This document shows positions 34,549 through 44,300 of a stretch of DNA of 64,000 nt, one piece after another. A program made the translations under genes and the position numbers. Position 1 is the first letter of the stretch, and each line of letters starts with the position of its first letter. Origin of the DNA: Dinoroseobacter shibae DFL 12 = DSM 16493 (lineage in GTDB: Bacteria > Pseudomonadota > Alphaproteobacteria > Rhodobacterales > Rhodobacteraceae); assembly GCF_000018145.1 (NCBI RefSeq), contig NC_009952.1, forward strand, positions 3,162,001-3,226,000, read 5' to 3'. The notes under the pieces were generated by a model, which saw only the letters and a list, made by a program, of their open reading frames with translations, was not told the origin of the DNA and searched no databases.

Positions 34549-35109
34549 TCAGTGCAGCTTGGCTTTCACTTCCTTGATCGCATCGGCGTTCAGCGCATTC
34601 AGCTCGGCCTTGCCCAGCTTGGACGAGATCACGTCCGCAGCGGCGGCAATCGCGACCGTTACGGCCTTGTCCTTGACCTCTTTGATCGCAGCGGCCTGAG
34701 CCGACGCCAACTGGTCCTCGGCGGTGGCCAACCGGCGTGCGATGGAAGCTTCGAGGTCGACCTTCGCCTGAGCCGCTGCGGCCTCGGCATCTTCCTTGGC
34801 CGTAGCCACGATGGCATCCGCCTGGGCTTGCACCTCGCGCTGCTTGCGCTCGTAGGAGGCCAGCAGCGTCTGCGCTTCTTCGCGCAGGGCCTTGGCCTCT
34901 TCCAACTCGGCCTTGATGCCCTCGGCCCGCTTGTCGAGCATGCCGCTCAGGATGCCGGGGATCTTGAAATAGACCAACACCCCGATGAAGGCGATGAACG
35001 AGATCAGGACGATGAAGTCGGTATTCGCCAGCGAGAAGAAAGGCCCCTTCGCTGCCAGCGCCGGTGTGGCGCTGAAGGTCAGCAGGGCAGGCAGGAGTAG
35101 CTTTTTCAT
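34549..35109 (-). CDS. atpF: F0F1 ATP synthase subunit b
   Basis: The 186-residue subunit has an N-terminal signal-like stretch (MKKLLLPALLTFSATPALA), one membrane helix (TDFIVLISFIAFIGVLVYF) and a long charged helix (about residues 60-150, LEEAKALREEAQTLLASYERK) forming the peripheral stalk. It ends with ADVISSKLGKAELNALNADAIKEVKAKL. It follows the b' gene by 4 nt and is the last gene of the F0 operon. Confidence 0.95.
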   Translation of the reverse strand: MKKLLLPALLTFSATPALAAKGPFFSLANTDFIVLISFIAFIGVLVYFKIPGILSGMLDKRAEGIKAELEEAKALREEAQTLLASYERKQREVQAQADAIVATAKEDAEAAAAQAKVDLEASIARRLATAEDQLASAQAAAIKEVKDKAVTVAIAAAADVISSKLGKAELNALNADAIKEVKAKLH

Positions 35110-35113
35110 GCCA

Positions 35114-35638
35114 TTACCCTTTCACACGCTCAGCCACGGCGGCGGAGACATCCGCATCCTTGGCACTGGGCAGCAACGCGGCGACCAACGCTTGCGCAGT
35201 GTCCGTCGCGACCTCGGTCACGCTGGCCATGGCGCCTTCGCGGATCTCGGCGATGGCCTTCTCCGCTTCGGCGGACTTGGCCGCGATCTCCGCATCCGCC
35301 TTGGCAGTGGCCACATCGAGATCCGCCTGGATCTCGGCCCGCGCTTCGGCGACGATCTTCTGCGCTTCGGCACGGGCATCGGCCAGCGCCTGATTATAGG
35401 CTTTCTCCGCCTCGACCGCCGCGAGCTTCAGCTCTTCGGCCGCCGCCAGATCGTTGGTGATCGTGCCGCTGCGTTCCGCCAGAACGGATCCGATCCGCGG
35501 CAGGGCCACTTTCGTCAGGATCAGGTAGATCGCGACGAGCGTGATGATCAGCCAGAAAATCTGGTTGGGAAAGGTCGAGAAGTCGAGCTGGGGCATCCCC
35601 GGCGCGGCCTCGACGGCCCCTGTTGCTTCGGTTGCCAT
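35114..35638 (-). CDS. atpX: F0F1 ATP synthase subunit b'
   Basis: The 174-residue subunit has a membrane helix ([22 protein letters not shown]) and a charged coiled-coil stalk. It is the diverged b' partner that forms a b/b' heterodimer in photosynthetic and related alphaproteobacteria. AAGGAGG 6 nt upstream supports ATG 35638. The order atpI-B-E-X-F is that described for Rhodobacter capsulatus. Confidence 0.93.
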   Translation of the reverse strand: MATEATGAVEAAPGMPQLDFSTFPNQIFWLIITLVAIYLILTKVALPRIGSVLAERSGTITNDLAAAEELKLAAVEAEKAYNQALADARAEAQKIVAEARAEIQADLDVATAKADAEIAAKSAEAEKAIAEIREGAMASVTEVATDTAQALVAALLPSAKDADVSAAVAERVKG

Positions 35639-35715
35639 ACGTCCCTCCTTGGCCCTCAATCCATCGGATCAGCCCGTTTGAGGCTGACCCGACCGTAAGG
35701 ATGGCTTGGGAAAGA

Positions 35716-35940
35716 TCAGACGGCGAACATCAGCAGCAGAGCAACGAGGAATGCGAAGATCCCCAGAGCTTCTGCGAACGCGATGCCGATGAAGAGGGTC
35801 GCGGTCTGGCCGGCGGCTGCCGACGGGTTCCGCAGAGCACCTGCCAGGAAGTTGCCTGCCACGTGGCCCACACCGATTGCGGCTGCGCCGGAACCGATTG
35901 CTGCCAGGCCTGCGCCGATATGTGCGAGTTCGCCTTCCAT
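35716..35940 (-). CDS. atpE: F0F1 ATP synthase subunit c
   Basis: The 74-residue proteolipid has two membrane helices, the polar loop RNPSAAAGQ at residues 37-45 and the proton-binding Glu57 in [12 protein letters not shown]. Copies form the rotor ring of the membrane sector. It lies between atpB and atpX with gaps of 63 and 77 nt, which leaves room for strong translation of this multicopy subunit. Confidence 0.95.
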   Translation of the reverse strand: MEGELAHIGAGLAAIGSGAAAIGVGHVAGNFLAGALRNPSAAAGQTATLFIGIAFAEALGIFAFLVALLLMFAV

Positions 35941-36003
35941 GATATGTCTCCTTACGATGGAATTGCTGAGTTGCGGAGGCGGGGGTCGCCCCCGCCGGTT
36001 GTC

Positions 36004-36750
36004 TTAGTGATGCGGGTGCAGTGCGTCCTTGAGATACACGCAGGTCAGGATGGTGAAGACGTAGGCCTGGATGGCCGACACCAGAACTTCGAGCCCGTAG
36101 ATCGCCATGACGCCGATGATCGCGATGGGGGCTACGGCCGCCACCTGGGCAAAGCCCGCGAACACCTTCAGAACCGCGTGGCCCGCCATCATGTTGCCCG
36201 CCAGACGAATGGAATGGCTGACCGGACGGACGAAGTAGGAGATGATCTCGATCACCGCGAGGATCGGGCGCAGCGCCAGGGGCGCGGAGGCCACCCAGAA
36301 CAAGCTCAGGAAACCCGCGCCGTTCTTGACGAAACCGATCACGGTCACGGTGATGAACACCGCCAGCGCCAGCACCGCGGTCACCGCGATATGCGAGGTG
36401 GTGGTGAAGCTCATCGGGATCAGCCCGAGGAAGTTGGCCACCAGGATGAACATGAAGAGCGTGAAGATATACGGGAAATACTTGATCCCGTCCTTGCCGG
36501 TCACGTCCTCGACCATCTTGTAGACAAACCCGTAGGCCAGTTCGGCAATCGACTGCGCCCGGCTCGGAACCACAGCGCGCCCGCGGGTCCCCGCCACCAG
36601 CAGAAGCGCGATCGCCGCCACGGCCAGGGCCATCCACAAGGTCACGTTGGTCGGGGTGTAGAAGTGCACCGGTCCATCCCCGAACAGGGGAGACACGATG
36701 AACTGATCCATCGGATAGAATGTGAGGCCGGTGCCTTCTTCGGTCGCCAC
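36004..36750 (-). CDS. atpB: F0F1 ATP synthase subunit a
   Basis: The 248-residue subunit has five to six membrane helices and forms the stator half-channels. The essential Arg is in [20 protein letters not shown]. An N-terminal [10 protein letters not shown] stretch and [20 protein letters not shown] helix fit the family. It starts 3 nt after the atpI stop. Confidence 0.96.
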   Translation of the reverse strand: MATEEGTGLTFYPMDQFIVSPLFGDGPVHFYTPTNVTLWMALAVAAIALLLVAGTRGRAVVPSRAQSIAELAYGFVYKMVEDVTGKDGIKYFPYIFTLFMFILVANFLGLIPMSFTTTSHIAVTAVLALAVFITVTVIGFVKNGAGFLSLFWVASAPLALRPILAVIEIISYFVRPVSHSIRLAGNMMAGHAVLKVFAGFAQVAAVAPIAIIGVMAIYGLEVLVSAIQAYVFTILTCVYLKDALHPHH

Positions 36751-36753
36751 GTT

Positions 36754-37086
36754 TCAGTCCCCTTCGTCTTCGGCGGAACGCTCCGCCTTCAGTCTCTGTG
36801 CCTGGATCTCGTTCGAGGAGCGGATCATCGTCTGCACCCCCGCCGCAAACCCCAGCAATGTAAAAAGCACCAGGAGGATCGGCGTTGTGCCGAACAGGCT
36901 GTCCAGCCCGTACCCGATGCCGAAGCCGATCCCGAGACCGGCCACAAGCTCCACCACCATGCGCCAGGCGTGTTGCGCCAGGCTGTAATGTTCGTCCTTC
37001 GCCGGAGCAGGGGCCTGCGCCTTCTTGGCCGCCGCGATCCTCTCCTCCAGCGCCCGCAGGCGGTGCTCCTCAGGCCCGTCAGCCAT
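36754..37086 (-). CDS. atpI: ATP synthase assembly protein I
   Basis: The 110-residue protein has a charged N-terminal half (RLRALEERIAAAKKAQAPAPAKDEH) and two membrane helices (MVVELVAGLGIGFGIGYGLDSLF and ILLVLFTLLGFAAGVQTMI). AtpI helps assemble the c-ring. It is the first gene of the atpIBEXF operon, with a promoter at 37114-37143. Confidence 0.93.
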   Translation of the reverse strand: MADGPEEHRLRALEERIAAAKKAQAPAPAKDEHYSLAQHAWRMVVELVAGLGIGFGIGYGLDSLFGTTPILLVLFTLLGFAAGVQTMIRSSNEIQAQRLKAERSAEDEGD

Positions 37087-37113
37087 ACCGCACGTCTCCG
37101 CGTTGTTGCGCGC

Positions 37114-37143
37114 AAGCTAGGCCGAGGGATGGGGCAGAGTCAA
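37114..37143 (-). promoter_or_regulatory. Promoter of the atpIBEXF operon
   Basis: On the minus strand, TTGACT (37138-37143) and TAGCTT (37114-37119) are 18 nt apart, and the -10 box lies 27 nt before the atpI start. Confidence 0.65.
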
Positions 37144-37311
37144 CGCGCTGCGTCGCGGCGCGTGAATCCCGTAACAAATTGATAATGTGTAATAATTCAT
37201 TGGTGCGACAAGCTGGCCACCCGGTCGTCAGCGCCGCCTCGCCCCCTTGGCACATTCAACCATCCGGTTGATCTTGACCCACATGCCCACCACCGGGCGC
37301 GCCGCCCCTCC

Positions 37312-37372
37312 CTTCATCTGCGTGAAAACACTCCGGGGGAGACGCGCATAGCGCGGCGGGGGCAGCGCCCCC
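37312..37372 (-). repeat. Dispersed gene-3'-end element, copy 4
   Basis: On the minus strand it reads GGGGGCGCTGCCCCC (37358-37372), a spacer, then CCCCCGGAGTGTTTTCACG and CAGATGAAG. It starts about 57 nt past the heparinase-like gene stop and has the same order and orientation as the copies at 26255 and 63666. It is likely a transcription terminator. Confidence 0.55.
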
Positions 37373-37428
37373 GAACGGCCCGCAGGGCCAGGTATCCCCT
37401 GCGCCGCAGGCGCGCCGTTCAAGACCGG

Positions 37429-39147
37429 TCAGCTCACCCGGGTGAACGACCAGTCCAGCTCCGTGGCGTAATCCAGAAGCCGCCCGGTCAGCACGATCTG
37501 CCGGGTAGCGCGGGGCTTCAGCCGCCCGCGTTCGAGCGCGACGCTGGGGGCAAGCGCCATCCGCGCCCCCCGCGCCCGGAAGATCCACACCTCGTCACCG
37601 CCCGGCAGCAACGACACCGCGGTGCCCCCCATGTCGACCTGCGCCTCCACCTCGGGGGCCAGGTGGAACCGCACCGTGAAGGCCAGCCCCGCGCCGCCCG
37701 CCGCCGTCATCGCCCGGTCGCAGCGCAGGCGTGCGCCGGGCTCCAGCGCAGCCAGCGTATCGGTGCCCTCCAGCATCCGCCCATCGGCCCTCAACTGCAC
37801 CTGCCTTGCATGGGTCAAACCGTGGGTCGGGTCATAACCGTTATGGGTCAGCAGCAGCCCGCGCAGATGCGGCGACGTATCGAACGCCTCCACCGTCACC
37901 CGCGTGGGCACGTCGAGAAGGGCCTCCTCCTGGCCCCGCCGCCGCGCCCGCGGCTCCAGCCGGGAGGAAGAGGTGCCGTCGATCCCCAGGGTGGAATGGG
38001 ACGCAGTCGCACGCCCGGCCCGGCGCCACTCCGCCCCGAAACTCGCCCCCGAGCCGCAATTGATCACGATCGGGAACCGGCCCGAGGTCATCTCGAAGGC
38101 GAGCGTGCTGGCATGGGCCGAGAGCGCCCCTGCCCCCCGCGGCGGCACCGCGGCATCGAGGATCAGCGTGGTGCTGCCCGCCGCCAGCCGGGCATAGCCC
38201 ATCACCAGCGTCGCATCCGAGGTCGCGACAATCCCGGTTCGGGCCAGCGCCTGCGCCACCTGCTCTGCCGCGCCGCGCCCGCCGCCGTGGCAACGTACCA
38301 GCCCGCCATCGCCGTGACGCAGCGCACGCAAGGACGGCGCGATCCGGGCGATGGCGCGCACCTGCTCCACGCTCGGACTGCGGCCCCGCTCCTCCAACGC
38401 GTCCGCGGCCCAGGTCAGCAGGAGCAGCACCTCCAGCATGTCTTCGGGGTTGCGAGAGGCGAGCCCCCCCTGCCCGTCGATTTCCGCCGCGCAGGCCCGG
38501 TCGAGGGCGGCGGCGGCGGCATCCACCCGCCCCTCCAGCCCGCGCAGGCTCATCCCCGCGTAAATCATCCCGGCCAGCGCCTCGAACCGCGCGCGCCCCG
38601 ACGCGGCGGTCTTCCAGCGGCGGCTGAGAAATACGCCCTGCTGCCCGAGCGACCGGAAGAACCCCGGCGACAGGCGCGATCCTTCCCCGCCCAGCAACAT
38701 CACCGCATGGGAAATCCAGCGCATCATCCGCCGCGCGGTCAGGTCCGGGGTCCAGCCCGGCCCACGCCCGGTCCCGTAACGCGCGATCCACTCGCCCAGC
38801 GCGGTCTGCGCCAGCCCTTGTGCCGCCGGGCCGCCCAGGGCCGCGAGATCATCCAGCCATTTGAAATCATGCAGCAGCAGCGCATCGCGCCCCGGCGCGT
38901 TCTCGGCAATCTCCCACAGCGACACGCCCGGCGCGGTGATCACCTCGCCATTGATCAGGTGATTGCCCGCCAGCAACTGCCGCCCCCGCGCCGGATCGCC
39001 GAAGCTCGTCGGCTCCGGCGTCGACACGAAGGCCGTGGCCGGACGCCCGAACCGCGCCAGCCGGGCATGGAACCCGTCCATGACCCTGTGGCCGAGGGAA
39101 CGCGAGCCCGTCGACCGCGAAAGGTCCTGTTGCAGACTGCCCGCCAT
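37429..39147 (-). CDS. Heparinase II/III-like protein
   Basis: The 572-residue protein has an alpha-helical toroid N-terminal half (including WIARYGTGRGPGWTPDLTARRMMRWISHAVML) and a C-terminal heparinase II/III beta-sheet domain with HASTLAFEMTSGRFPIVINCGSG and HSTLGIDGTSSSR. There is no signal peptide. In Alphaproteobacteria this gene is common in the rsmB-purH neighbourhood and its polysaccharide substrate is unknown; a lyase role in envelope polysaccharide turnover is inference. It lies downstream of rsmB with a 68-nt gap. Confidence 0.85.
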   Translation of the reverse strand: MAGSLQQDLSRSTGSRSLGHRVMDGFHARLARFGRPATAFVSTPEPTSFGDPARGRQLLAGNHLINGEVITAPGVSLWEIAENAPGRDALLLHDFKWLDDLAALGGPAAQGLAQTALGEWIARYGTGRGPGWTPDLTARRMMRWISHAVMLLGGEGSRLSPGFFRSLGQQGVFLSRRWKTAASGRARFEALAGMIYAGMSLRGLEGRVDAAAAALDRACAAEIDGQGGLASRNPEDMLEVLLLLTWAADALEERGRSPSVEQVRAIARIAPSLRALRHGDGGLVRCHGGGRGAAEQVAQALARTGIVATSDATLVMGYARLAAGSTTLILDAAVPPRGAGALSAHASTLAFEMTSGRFPIVINCGSGASFGAEWRRAGRATASHSTLGIDGTSSSRLEPRARRRGQEEALLDVPTRVTVEAFDTSPHLRGLLLTHNGYDPTHGLTHARQVQLRADGRMLEGTDTLAALEPGARLRCDRAMTAAGGAGLAFTVRFHLAPEVEAQVDMGGTAVSLLPGGDEVWIFRARGARMALAPSVALERGRLKPRATRQIVLTGRLLDYATELDWSFTRVS

Positions 39148-39215
39148 TGCCCCTGTCTTTTCGGTGGTTTTCTCAGCTGTGGTGTTGGGTCGGGTCCTGT
39201 TGCCCGGGGCGCACT

Positions 39216-40547
39216 CTAGGATGTGCCGGACCCCGAGTCATGGCCAAAACGCGCGTACCCCGGTTTTGCGAGCGCCGCGATGAAGAACCCGTCCAGCCCG
39301 CCGCGCTCGGCCCAGAAATCCGGTCGCAGGCGCAGGGCGCCCGTGTCGGTCAGCCACTCCGCCGCGCTACCGGCCAGGTCGCTCAGCGGCACTTGCGCCA
39401 GGCCCGGATGGCGCGCCAGCGCCGCGGCGACCTGGTCTTCCCCTTCGGCAGGCAAGAGCGAACAGGTGGCAAAGACCAGCCGCCCACCGGGCCGCAACAG
39501 CCCCACCGCCCGGTCGAGCAGCCCGGCCTGCAACGCCGTCAGGTCCGACAGATCGCTCAGGTCGCGCAGGAAGGGCAGATCCGGGTGCCGCCGGATCGTC
39601 CCCGTGGCCGAGCAAGGCGCATCGAGCAGGATCGCATCGAACGGCGTTTCGGCGGCATAGGTCAGCCCGTCCGCGATCACGACCTCCGCCGCCAGCCCCG
39701 TGCGGGCCAGGTTCTCCCGCAGCCGCGCCACACGCGCGTCCGAGATATCGAGCGCGGTAACCTGCGCCCCCGCCGCGGCCAGTTGCAGGGTCTTGCCCCC
39801 CGGTGCTGCGCACAGGTCCAGCACCCGCGCCCCGACCACGGGCCCGAGCGCACGCGCGGGCAGGCTCGCCGCGGCATCCTGCACCCACCACGCGCCCTCG
39901 GCATAGCCCGGCAGCTGGCTGACCTGCCCCGCATCGGACAGGCGCAGCCCCCCCGTGGGCAGCACCACCGCCCCGAGCCGATCAGCCCAGAGCGCGGCTT
40001 CGGACGGATCGCGCAGGGTCAGGTCCAGTGGCGCCCCCGCCCCGTGGGCGGCCTCGAAACCGATAACGGTCTTGTTGCCCCAAACCTTGACCAACCCCTT
40101 GCGGAACGGCTTGGGCAGCTGCGCGGGCGGCGCCGCGGCCCAAAGCGCGGGGCCGAGATCGGCGACCTTGCGCAGCACCGCGTTGACCAGCCCCGGCGCG
40201 CGGCTTTGCGGGTCCTCGGCCCGGGCCAGGTCGACCGCGGCATGGACGACCCCGTGCGGGGCCTCGCCCAGCGCGCAGAGCTCATAGGCGCCGAGCCGCA
40301 AAATATTGTGGATCGCGGGATAGGGCGGCATGCGAAGGTGCGGCCCGAGCATCTGGTCGCAGGTCCGCAGGTGGCGCAGCACGCCGGTGGCCAGCCGCTG
40401 CGCCCGGGCACGCTCCGCCGGGGCACACTCCGCAAAAGGCCCTTTGGGGTGGGCGGTCTGGTCGGCCAGGGACATGCGCTCGGACAGCACACCCGCCAAA
40501 AGGGCCAGGGCGGCGGCCCGTGCGGGATCGAGGGCGGGGGTGGCCAC
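39216..40547 (-). CDS. rsmB: 16S rRNA m5C967 methyltransferase RsmB family
   Basis: The 443-residue enzyme has an N-terminal NusB-like domain (LATGVLRHLRTCDQML, LRLGAYELCAL) and an SAM-dependent methyltransferase domain with LDLCAAPGGKTLQLA, LDAPCSATGTIRRHPD and the second cysteine motif FATCSLLPAEGEDQV. The two cysteines provide the nucleophile and release step. GTG 40547 is the start, with AAGGAG 8 nt upstream. The gene is divergent from the DUF1674 gene. Confidence 0.9.
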   Translation of the reverse strand: MATPALDPARAAALALLAGVLSERMSLADQTAHPKGPFAECAPAERARAQRLATGVLRHLRTCDQMLGPHLRMPPYPAIHNILRLGAYELCALGEAPHGVVHAAVDLARAEDPQSRAPGLVNAVLRKVADLGPALWAAAPPAQLPKPFRKGLVKVWGNKTVIGFEAAHGAGAPLDLTLRDPSEAALWADRLGAVVLPTGGLRLSDAGQVSQLPGYAEGAWWVQDAAASLPARALGPVVGARVLDLCAAPGGKTLQLAAAGAQVTALDISDARVARLRENLARTGLAAEVVIADGLTYAAETPFDAILLDAPCSATGTIRRHPDLPFLRDLSDLSDLTALQAGLLDRAVGLLRPGGRLVFATCSLLPAEGEDQVAAALARHPGLAQVPLSDLAGSAAEWLTDTGALRLRPDFWAERGGLDGFFIAALAKPGYARFGHDSGSGTS

Positions 40548-40573
40548 GGCTGCGTCTCCTTGTTGCACCGCGC

Positions 40574-40601
40574 TTGTCTGCGGATCGCGCGGGGGTATAT
40601 C
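40574..40601 (+). promoter_or_regulatory. Promoter of the DUF1674 gene
   Basis: TTGTCT (40574-40579) and TATATC (40596-40601) are 16 nt apart, 49 nt upstream of the start. Confidence 0.5.
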
Positions 40602-40650
40602 AACCCCAGGCGCGAGACAAGCAGCCCACGCCCCGAGACGGAGCCCTGCC

Positions 40651-40875
40651 ATGACCGACAGCGAAACACCCGACCAGCCCCCGGCCCTCAGCCCGGAGGA
40701 AGCCGCGCGCCGCGCAGCCCTGCCAGAACCCGCGCGCCGGGCGCTCGCAGAAGCCGATGCGCGCAAGGCCAAGGAAAAAGCCCGGGAGTTTCCCCCCGAG
40801 CTTGGCGGTCGGAACGGGCCAGAACCCGTGCGCTATGGGGATTGGGAGAAAAAGGGCATCGCGATCGATTTCTGA
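40651..40875 (+). CDS. DUF1674 protein, SDHAF4-like succinate dehydrogenase assembly factor
   Basis: The 74-residue protein has a disordered charged N-terminal half and the conserved C-terminal block ELGGRNGPEPVRYGDWEKKGIAIDF, which defines DUF1674/SDHAF4. Mitochondrial SDHAF4 binds flavinylated SdhA before complex II assembly, and the alphaproteobacterial protein is presumed to do the same. It stands alone, not near sdh genes. Confidence 0.88.
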   Translation: MTDSETPDQPPALSPEEAARRAALPEPARRALAEADARKAKEKAREFPPELGGRNGPEPVRYGDWEKKGIAIDF

Positions 40876-40893
40876 TCGCGCAGCCCGTCGGGA

Positions 40894-41289
40894 TCAGTCG
40901 AGCCGGAAATCCGCCCGATCGCCCGCCCCCTGGTCTGCGATGAACCGCACCTCGTCACCTTTCACGGCGACAAGCTGACAATTCGGCGCGATGGAGTTGT
41001 CACCATAGGTCATCTCGCGACAGAAATACCCGTTCTGCCAGCTCCACGCGCCGGTCACCGGCTTGCGCAGGGCGGTCCCGGCGATCTCCCCCTCGGGGCG
41101 GACCTGCAGCTTGATCGCATTGCGCAGGTAGAAAGGCCGCACAATTGCCAGTTCGCGCCCAGCGACGATCTCCACGAATTCGGTTTCGCTCTGGACGCGC
41201 TGGAAGTCGTCACTGGCCAGGCTGGGCGTGCCGAGCACAAGTGCTGCGGCCATCGCCGCCAAGGCCGTCAGAGGCTTCTGGAAACCCAT
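40894..41289 (-). CDS. Secreted hypothetical protein of a Rhodobacterales family
   Basis: The 131-residue protein has a signal peptide (PLTALAAMAAALVLGTPSLAS) and a small periplasmic domain with FVEIVAGRELAI, GAWSWQNGYFCREMTYG and CQLVAVKGDEVRFIADQGAGDRADFRLD. Two cysteines could form a disulfide. Similar proteins in this order are sometimes mislabelled dihydrodipicolinate reductase; nothing here resembles DapB, whose real gene is at 47163. The function is unknown. Confidence 0.75.
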   Translation of the reverse strand: MGFQKPLTALAAMAAALVLGTPSLASDDFQRVQSETEFVEIVAGRELAIVRPFYLRNAIKLQVRPEGEIAGTALRKPVTGAWSWQNGYFCREMTYGDNSIAPNCQLVAVKGDEVRFIADQGAGDRADFRLD

Positions 41290-41391
41290 GTCTTTGCTCC
41301 TTCACGCAAGAGGTTCAAAAGGATTACGCAAAGATGTGCCGTCTGGATGACTTTTCCCGTCACGGGACCGTGAGTTCTGCCGCACTCGGCG

Positions 41392-44300
41392 CTATTCCGC
41401 CGCCCGGACCGAGGCGAGACGGGACGCAGGCAAGGGGTCGGGTGCGGGTTCGGGCAGCTGCGGCGCGGCCGCTCCGAAGAGCCGCGCCACCAGGTCGAAC
41501 GCCCGGGCTTGTGCGATGAACACCGCCGGAACCGCCAGCAGGATGATCGCCGTACCGAAGAGCACCCCGTAGCCGATGGACACCGCCAGCGGGATCAGAA
41601 ACTGCGCCTGCAGCGAGGTTTCCATGATCAGCGGAAAGACCCCGAGGAAGGTCGTGAGCGAGGTCAGCAGGATCGGCCGGAACCGGTCCTTCGTGCCCTC
41701 GATCACCGCGGCGCGCAGGGCGTGGCCCTTGTCCAGATACTCGTTGTAGAGGTCGATCATCACCAGGGAGTTGTTGATCACAACACCAGCCAGCCCGATG
41801 ATCCCGAAGATCGACAGGATCGTCAGGGGCAGCCCCATGATCATGTGCCCCATCACCGCCCCGATCAGACCCAGCGGGATCGCGACCATCACCACCAGCG
41901 GCTGCACGTAAGACCGGAACACAAGCGCCAGCAGTGCAAAGATCACGAAGAGCGCCACGGCCAGCGCCTTGCCCAGGGCCGTGCCCGCATCGCCTTGGGT
42001 GCGCTGTTCACCGCCGAATTCCACGATCAGGCCTTCGTAACGCGCCGCGAGGGGCGGGATCAGCTCGGCGGTGATCAGCGCGTTGGCCTCGCTGGACGTG
42101 ATGACCGAGGCATCCACATCGGCGGTGACCGTGGTGATGGTGCGGGCGTTGCGGCGCAGGATCTCGGTGGGGGCAAGCCCCTCGGTGATCTCGGCCACAT
42201 CGCCCAGCGCGATCAGGTCGCCCGCGGCGGTGCGGATCTTGAAGTCTAGAAGGTCCGCGAGGCTGTCACGCTGGTTCGCGGGCAGGCGCACGAAGACCCG
42301 CACATCGTCCCGGCCGCGCTGCACCCGCGTCGCCTCGATCCCGAAGAAGCCGTTGCGCATCTGACTGGCCAGGTCCGACAGGGTCACGCCGTAGATACGG
42401 GCATCCTCGCGCAGGGACAGCTTGTACTCCAGCCGCCCGGCCGACAGGTCATCGCGGATCGAAAACACACCGGGAATACCCCGCAGCCCCTCGCGCAATG
42501 CGTCCACCACCGGCGCAATGTCCTGGCCGTCGGGCAAGGACAGCTCCACCGCGATGGCATCGCCCGCGTCGATCAGGGCCGACGACACATCGAGCACCTT
42601 GATCCCGGCGATATCGCCGATCTCGTCGCGCCAGGCGGCGACGTAATCCCGGGTCGGCCAGTCGCGCAGCTCGGGATCGGTGACGCGCACCACAACGTTG
42701 GCCAGGGTCGCCCCCGTCGTGGCCGTGCCGCCCGCAGGACCACCGCCCCCGGCGCCCTGCCCGATCACAACGGCGATATTCTCGACCACCGCCGCCTCGT
42801 CCATGGGCAGGTCCGCCGCGATCCGGTCGCCCGCCCGCACGGCGGCGACGCGGACCTGCTCGGCCACGGTTTCGGTTCGATCGAAGGTGGTGCCGTCGAC
42901 CATCTCGATATTGGCGGTGACGAACTTGCCGTCGATCGCCGGGAAGAAATTGAACTTCACATATCCATGGGCCAGCAACCCGACGGTCACGATCATCATG
43001 CCGATCACCGCCCCGATGGGCACCAGCCAGTAGCGCGTGGCAAACCGCAGTGCCGCGTCGAAGGGCCGGGCGATGAACCATTGCAGGCCCCGGTCGATCA
43101 CACGGCGCACCGCGTTCAGCCCGCGCAGCACGATATTGGGGCGATAGCTCGGCGACACGTCCAAACGGCTGAGGTTGCGCGGCAGGATGAAGAGCGCCTG
43201 CAACAGGCTCAAGAGCAGCACGATGATCACCACCGCCGGAATATCGCCCAGGAACTTGCCCAGCGTGCCCGGCATCTCGAAGAGCGGCATGAACGCCACC
43301 ACCGTGGTGAGCGCCGAGAACACCACCGGCACCGCCACGCGCTGGGTGCCCTTGACCGCGGCATCCATGGGGCTCAGCCCCGCCTCGCCGTTCTTGTAGA
43401 TGTTCTCACCGATCACGATGGCATTATCCACCACGATCCCGATGGCCAGAATGAAGCCAAAGAGCGAGATCATGTTGATCGACATGCCGATGGTGTTCAG
43501 CACCGCAAAACTGGCGGCAAAGGCGACCGCGATCCCCGCCGCCGCCCAGAAGGCCAGCCGGAAGTCGAGAAACAGCGTCAGGCACAGCACCACCAGCGCC
43601 AGGCCCAGCACCGCGTTCTCGATCAGCAGGTCGAGCCGGCTCTGCAACTCGTCCGCATCGTTCTGCCAGAGGGTCACGTCGACCCCTGCCGGCAGGGAGG
43701 CGCGGAAACTCTCGTCCAGATGCACCTTCACATCCGACACGATATCCAGAAGCTGCTCGTCGCCCACGCGGAACACGTTGACCGTGGCCGAAGGGTTGCC
43801 GCCGAACCGGGCGGAGATATCGCTGTCCTCGAACCCGTCGATCACCGTCGCGATGTCGCGCAGGAACACCTTGGCGCCTGCATCATTGGTCAGCACCACG
43901 ATGTTCTCGAAATCCGCGCGGGTGTAGTTCCGCCCGAGCGTGCGCAGGGGGATCGACAGGGTCGCGGTTTCGATCTCGCCTCCCGGCAGTTCCAGCGAAT
44001 TCGCAGCGACGATCTGACTGACCTGCGCCAGTGTCAGCCCATAGGCATTGAGCGTGTCGCGGTCCACCTCGATGGAAATTTCGTAGTCGCGCAGGTTCGC
44101 CGTTTCGACAAAGGATACCGAGGGCAGCTGGGTCAGCTCGGATTTCAGCCGCTCGGCCTCTTCCTTCAGCACCTGTTCCGGCACCGGGCCGTGAATCGCG
44201 ATCTCCAAAGCGCGGGAGCGGTTGGAGCGTTGGGTGACGGTCGGCTCCTCGGCATCCTCGGGGAAGGTGGTGATGCGGTCGATCTCGGTCTTCACCTCGT

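Larger units (their letters stand above)
37087..37428. other. Intergenic region between the atp operon and the heparinase-like gene
   Basis: This 342-bp gap has no plausible gene. It holds the atpI promoter (37114-37143), an A+T-rich patch near 37170-37205 that may contain upstream promoter or regulatory sequence, and a dispersed 3'-end element (37312-37372) belonging to the heparinase-like gene transcribed towards it. The remaining sequence, including the G+C-rich stretch 37373-37428, shows nothing else I can support. Confidence 0.6.
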